This document shows, piece after piece, positions 59,370 through 64,000 of a DNA stretch of 64,000 bases. The notes below the pieces were generated by a model that saw only the letters and a program-made list of their open reading frames with translations, was not told the origin of the DNA and ran no database searches. A program made the position numbers and the translations under genes. Origin of the DNA: Ulota crispa (Eukaryota; Streptophyta; Bryopsida; Orthotrichales; Orthotrichaceae); NCBI GenBank assembly GCA_963920765.1, contig OY987245.1, forward strand, positions 5,968,727 to 6,032,726, in the 5' to 3' direction. Position 1 is the stretch's first letter. The number at the start of each line of letters is the position of its first letter.

Positions 59370-59977
59370 AGGCGCTTCACCATTTTGTCCCACATCCTAT
59401 TGAAATAATTGGTGTAAAATCAAAAGTTGGAACTTGGTGCTTCATACTTTGTCCCAAGTCCCACATCTCAATGCATTACATTTTGCCTATATGATTATAG
59501 CAAGTTTTGAAAATTTTGGTGCCAAAAAAGGTGGAAATTCACTCAAAGATTGGATCAACCATTTTGCTAAATCCAACTTTCACCTTCAAGTCCCACCAAT
59601 TTTTTTGTATAACAGATTCGTGATTTTCTTTTAGTATTTCCTTTTGCTCTTCATAACCCAAAAAGGTTAGAATTTGCAAAGAGGGGATGTGGGTGTTAAT
59701 GTAAAGAGCCCTTTAGAGCAGTATAAAGCATTGCAAGTTTGCGACATACATTAATAAAGTGGGATAGTTAAAATTGTAGCGTGAATGTACAATGTTGCCT
59801 TGAACGTGCTTCCAAAGAAGATTTTTTTCTACCAAATCTTCCCAACCTTGACAAATTTTGCTCAATGCAATGTATTCCCTTCAAATATTCTCCAATGTAA
59901 GGAGGACAACAAAGTGCTTAATGTTCCTTTGAAATAGAATCCTCTTTTTTGGGGGTGAGCTAAATCCACCATGAATA
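59370..59977. other. AT-rich spacer, no recognisable feature
   Basis: A 66-codon frame at 59,434-59,634 shows no domain. Confidence 0.35.
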
Positions 59978-60440
59978 AAGTAGGAGCATCCTTCACCGTT
60001 AGTGTCCACATCCCCAATACCTAATTACCTACTTGTGTTAGGGATGTTAGTGACTGACAATTTTAAAAAAAAAATGATTATGGGTGACAAAGTGATGGTT
60101 ATGGGTGACAAAGTGATGATTTCGAATGACTGGCATGATTGTTTTGAGTGCCCCATCTCACTATTTAAGACTCCTCAAATTAGTTTTATGAGCGTATGAG
60201 CACACTAAAGACTTCAATAAGTGTTGTTTTAAACATCTCCTACACACAACTATACATTTTCAATGATTCATAACTTTAAAAACTCTTTATAGACAAATGC
60301 TTGTAGTTGAAACTTTCAAATTGATACCAATATTTTTTATTTCCTCTTCCTTTCCTAACACTATTTTTTTCAGAGTTCATCAACTGATTTTCCTACCCCC
60401 AACTGCCCTTAATTTCACTCTTATGGGTGCTCCTACCTAA
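59978..60440. mobile_element. Inverted-repeat MITE, family K (copy 2)
   Basis: The left end AAGTAGGAGCATCC with nearby CCGTTAGTGTCC and the right end TTATGGGTGCTCCTACCT match copy 1 at 234-552. It contains two 20 bp tandem units at about 60,079-60,118 (ATGGGTGACAAAGTGATG). Confidence 0.55.
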
Positions 60441-61392
60441 AAAATGGATAAAATCTTTCATGTGCACATTCATTTATAATAAATTTTAATGTTAGTAAGT
60501 TTTATTCAAATCTTGGGCAAGCCTGATGTTTCTTTGCAACAGAGGTGGCAATATCATCCGTTTTTTTACCAAATTGTTTTAGTGTTGCCAGTGTCAAAAC
60601 AAGGTAAGACTGTGGCAAAAATTTACTTACTGTACAAAAAGGTTCCTTTGGAGAGGAGCACACTTTATACCTGGATGATTGGAGAGGACCGGCTATCAAT
60701 ATAATATTGTAGAATCAGCTAATTGAAATGACAAAAGAACTTGTTGAAATTTGAAACTCTCCAATAAAAAACCAACCAAATTTTCCAAAATAGCTTAACT
60801 ATTATATACTATATCACAAGGCTTATGGCTGTGAAAAACCAGTTGAAAATGAAAATGACCAAATTTTTGATTGTGAAGCTCAACAGTGTTTCAAATGCTG
60901 CTCTACTCCTTTGTTCAACAAAAATAAAAAGGCATGTAAGGTAACAGCACCCATACATGAGAAGTCCCCAAAGTGGAGCCCTATTTTTGAGATGTTCACC
61001 ACTCATTGTGAACTCAAAATGGAGTAGAGAATGTCCTTCGCACAAGAAAATCTTGCCACATGTTAATTGCTAAGTTGATGTGAGATGACTGGGATTGGGA
61101 CCATTAAGCACATGTATAGGAACACATCAAAGCAGCTTCAAGGATAGTTTAGAGTTGCTAATAGGGACCTATGAGCTACAACTTTGCCCTTTAATATAAA
61201 ATATTCTACAATACTTTTTCCACAAAAATTATGTTCCATGATAGCTTGTTGAAAGGCTAACCTTGCAAAAAAAATCCTGAATTTTCCGAGACTTTGAAGT
61301 ACCCTAAACCCTTAAACGCCCTTAAATGCTCAAGTATGGGTGCGGTTACCTTAGGAGAGGAGCAATGGAGAATATTAAATCTCACCCTAGAC
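60441..61392. other. Spacer with eroded family J-like phrases
   Basis: TGTGCACATTCATTTATAAT, ATGTTAGTAAGTTTTATTC and TTGTTTTAGTGTTGCCAGTG near 60,460-60,600 recall family J arms, but ends are not clear. CCTTAAACGCCC-like words near 61,308 may be an eroded TTAA element end. No gene is recognised. Confidence 0.35.
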
Positions 61393-61624
61393 TTATCCCC
61401 TAAAGGACAAAGCCTACCACTGCAATCAATAGAATACAAAGTGTTCTTTTATATTTGAAATAGATTCACACCTTTACTACATTTGAGATCAACAAAGAAG
61501 TTGGAGAAGATATCAAAGAGGTTGTAGTAGACTACTTGAGATCCCAAATTAAAACTTCTTATGCTAGCAAATACCAATTATACAGCATCGTATGCATTAT
61601 GCCCTATCATCCTTTAAGGGTTAA
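61393..61624. mobile_element. TTAA-bounded element T24 (232 bp), intact relative of T3
   Basis: The left end TTATCCCCTAAAGGACAAAG has a decayed target; the right end is CCTTTAAGGGTTAA. It is collinear with the outer parts of T3 at 6,698-8,165 and lacks the foldback, so it supplies the empty site for that insertion. Confidence 0.7.
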
Positions 61625-61627
61625 TAA

Positions 61628-61884
61628 AACACCTTGTTTATAGGACCAAGGTGAAAAACTTTGCTTTTTCACATGCCACATAATGAAAGAGTTTAGAAAT
61701 TTGTCATTACTAGGTCGAATGTAGGAATTTTAAATTCACATTTGGATTCAAAACCCCTCGTTCATATTGCAAACCCTAGAAAGGAGTAGAAATGACTAAC
61801 TATTAAATAGGGACAAAATCATACTTTTACCCAGGTTTATAAAATAACAAAAAAAAATTCACCTTGGCCCTATAAACAAGGTGT
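61628..61884. mobile_element. Inverted-repeat MITE (257 bp)
   Basis: ACACCTTGTTTATAGGACCA at the left and CCTATAAACAAGGTGT at the right. It lies 3 bp from the end of T24. The interior is AT-rich and non-coding. Confidence 0.7.
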
Positions 61885-62872
61885 CACAGGCATTAACCCC
61901 AATTTTTTGTATTTTTCCATAATTTGCTAGTAATGTGACATTTTAGTTAATGGTCCACAAAAGTATAAATTTAACAACTTAAAAAAAAGAATTTAACAAA
62001 TTTGATCATGATCCTATGTACATAATACATATACTTAATAGGGAAACAACAACAAAATCTAAAAAAAACCTTTAAACTTTGAATAGTTTCTAAACTTTGA
62101 ATAGTTTCCAGTACAAAATCATGTTTACCTCCATTTTGGGGTTGTGACGTCAAAAGTGGTATGGGTCTAGTGTACTTTCACCCAATGGCAAGGCAAGCCA
62201 AACACTACATAAGTGCCTCAAGAGCCTCAATTGGGTGAAATACCATATAGAGCAAGGTGGTGAGAAGCGTCTTACAGGTTGCAAGCAATCAATATCCTTT
62301 ACAAGCTTTCTTGTATGTACTTTGTGGTGGCTAAAGATCTGCCTTCAATGGTTCAAACATGTTCTAAACCTTTGTTGTGTCAGCCCTCACCAATTGCGTT
62401 GATCATTGTTTTTTGTGCAAGAGCAATTCAAAACCTTAAAACTTAACATCCAAAGAAGTACAATCTTTAGTATTTTGCAAATGTGTGCATTCACATGTAA
62501 TCTTGCTACTCACAAAAAAATTAAGGTGGATTAGAGACTTTTAGAATTTTATAAAAATTAACAAATAGCAGCTACTTGCCAAAAATTAAAGTTTTCAATC
62601 ATATGTTGTTTCATCAAATGTTATATCTCCCATTTTGCATGGCCGATTGTTCCCAAATTTTGCAAGCAATTTTCTAAGTAGGTGCTCCACTATTTTTAAT
62701 AGTCAATTTTTTATGAATCATCCAAATGACTGAGATGTAATGCAACAAAGTTGTAGGTCTCTCTAAACCTTAATCTTGGTGAAAATGGCTTGGCCACTTA
62801 AAGGTTAAGTAAAGGCGGTGGGGGGGGGGGGTTAGTGAATTTTGGAGCTAAGAAAACACTACTAATTGTACT
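61885..62872. other. AT-rich spacer with a G run
   Basis: TTTGAATAGTTTC is tandemly doubled near 62,078-62,110. An ACTTAAAGGTTAA end-like word lies near 62,797 without a clear partner. A run of about 12 G occurs around 62,819-62,831. No gene is recognised. Confidence 0.35.
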
Positions 62873-63836
62873 TCAATCCCTAAAGAACCAACTGTCCCCT
62901 TACGGGACAATTGGGATTTTAGGCATATACCTATGGTTAAATTACTTTGTGTGATTTTTGAAACTTTTATGGAAGATGGGGAATTCATAGATTTACATGG
63001 GCATTTAATTTTTTCTTCATTCCAACATTTATTGAAGAAGTTATGCATGAATTTTTGAAAAATGGGGGAGGAGGGACAACCCAAAAAACAACAATTTAAA
63101 TGATTTAAAAAAAAAAAAAAAAAAAAATCCAAAAATGGTTCTTTAAATTTTTATGTATGTGGGAAGCTTTGAATCATTCAATTTTGATTGATGAGATGAA
63201 AGTTATGAGAAGTTTTAGTTTGCGAGTAGGTATGGGACTCCCAAGCCTCCATTCCTTTGCCCCTTGTAAAATTTGGTGCTTTACTTTTTTGAGCTCTTTG
63301 TGTATTTGTTTCTTATTTCCCAAGTTGTACGAGAGTAAGATTCCTTGGTTTTTATCATTCGGATCAAAGTAATTCATATTTCTAAATTTTATATAAATCC
63401 TCCAATTTTGCCTAGTGTATATGCAAATTTCACGGCCTTACGGCATTGCAAGATTTTCCAAAGTATGACCCACACCTCCAATTCATTTGAAAACTCTCTC
63501 ACTTACCTAACTTGGTCTTCTACATGGAAAAAATAGACCTCAACTTTGCGTAAAGCTATTTTTTTTATAAAGGAGAGGTCAAAGGCTTCTGAAATCTTTG
63601 GGTAGCAGGGAAAAAAACTGTTTTTTTGCACTTTAGATGTCAATATCTCACTCCTCTACGTGTAGAATGAGCTAAATTTTTCCCACAAATACCTCTCATA
63701 GTCTAAGACAATATCCTATGATTGGATTTCCAAAAAAACAAAAATTCCTACTTTTCTACTCATTCTTCCAAAAGTGACAGTTTCTAGTGACTTTCACACA
63801 AACAAACAAAAAATGGCTTGGTCCTTTAGAGGTTAA
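62873..63836. mobile_element. Chimeric TTAA element T25 (left half family A, right half family C)
   Basis: The left end TCAA-TCCCTAAAGAACC through about 63,232 follows family A (GATGAGATGAAAGTTATGAG, AGTTTTAGTTTGCG). From GGACTCCCAAGCCTCC at about 63,234 to the right end TCCTTTAGAGGTTAA it follows family C. Both ends belong to the common terminal motif, so the chimera is a complete TTAA-type unit. Confidence 0.75.
63107..63127. repeat. Poly(A) run in T25
   Basis: About 20 consecutive A residues lie in the left, family A-derived arm. They give a false poly-Phe frame on the minus strand. Confidence 0.85.
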
Positions 63837-63989
63837 ATAATAACAGTAACTCAAAATAACACTTTGCTATTCTCTTTTTCTTTTTCGCTAAGTTACTAGT
63901 GAAAAAAATGTGGGAGAAGTATAGCAAAATAACCGGAGAGGAGAGAAATGACATGAAATGATCAAGGAGATTGGATTGTACAAATTCCT

Positions 63990-64000
63990 GGCCCCTAAAG
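63990..64000. mobile_element. Probable left end of another TTAA-type element, cut by the window edge
   Basis: GCCCCTAAAG at the last bases matches the shared inner terminal motif CCCCTAAAGG. The rest lies outside the window. Confidence 0.3.

Noticed and set aside
1..64000. LTR retrotransposons or LINEs as the main repeat class
   Set aside because: No long terminal direct repeats, primer-binding sites, or reverse transcriptase or integrase motifs were recognised in the supplied translations. The repeats seen are short inverted-end elements.

Overview
The window reads as nuclear DNA of a land plant. It has two intron-containing, plant-specific transcription-factor genes with GC-rich exons, set in AT-rich intergenic DNA packed with short non-autonomous transposable elements. 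No bacterial, viral or whole-organelle gene order is present. A small plastid insertion (psb30/ycf12 next to the start of trnG-UCC) points away from flowering plants, whose plastids generally lack psb30. A bryophyte, lycophyte or fern is therefore likeliest, but this rests on one decayed fragment.

Layout. 1-560: AT-rich DNA with one inverted-repeat element. 560-5,150: promoter, 5' leader and four coding exons of a group I WRKY factor (plus strand, 660 aa). 5,150-15,540: repeats, including a 1.23 kb foldback nested in a TTAA-bounded element. 15,540-16,960: unrecognised DNA 3' of the next gene. 16,961-22,463: class I LOB-domain (LBD) gene on the minus strand, with two coding exons split by a 4.26 kb intron. 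22,464-23,700: its GC-rich leader and promoter, with a TATA box and an as-1-like tandem TGACG site. 23,700-25,600: low-repeat DNA. 25,600-64,000: almost wholly repeats.

The striking feature is a community of about 26 elements from 54 bp to nearly 1 kb. They begin TTAA-CCCYTAAAGG/ATG... and end with the complement plus TTAA. They fall into several sequence families: A, near-perfect 730 bp hairpins; B, about 650-930 bp; C, about 940 bp; D, about 915 bp; and singletons. Together they occupy roughly 16 kb. A filled site can be compared with three paralogous sites lacking the insert, and this supports duplication of a TTAA target, the hallmark of piggyBac-type transposition. No transposase is visible here. 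Elements insert into each other's terminal TTAA and form chains. One is an A/C chimera, two D copies are nearly identical (recent movement), and a third D copy is split by the plastid insertion.

Other element families: F, TIR with ATTCRTTAATTTGGG; H, CACTAAATATTGC ends beside TA; G, AGGGGG...CCCCCT ends beside AAT with TTCACTAGTGAA palindromes; plus GAGCATCTCC-type and other foldback MITEs. The two genes are both transcription factors, but nothing in the sequence shows that they act together. All exon limits come from splice-site reading and family conservation, without transcript evidence.
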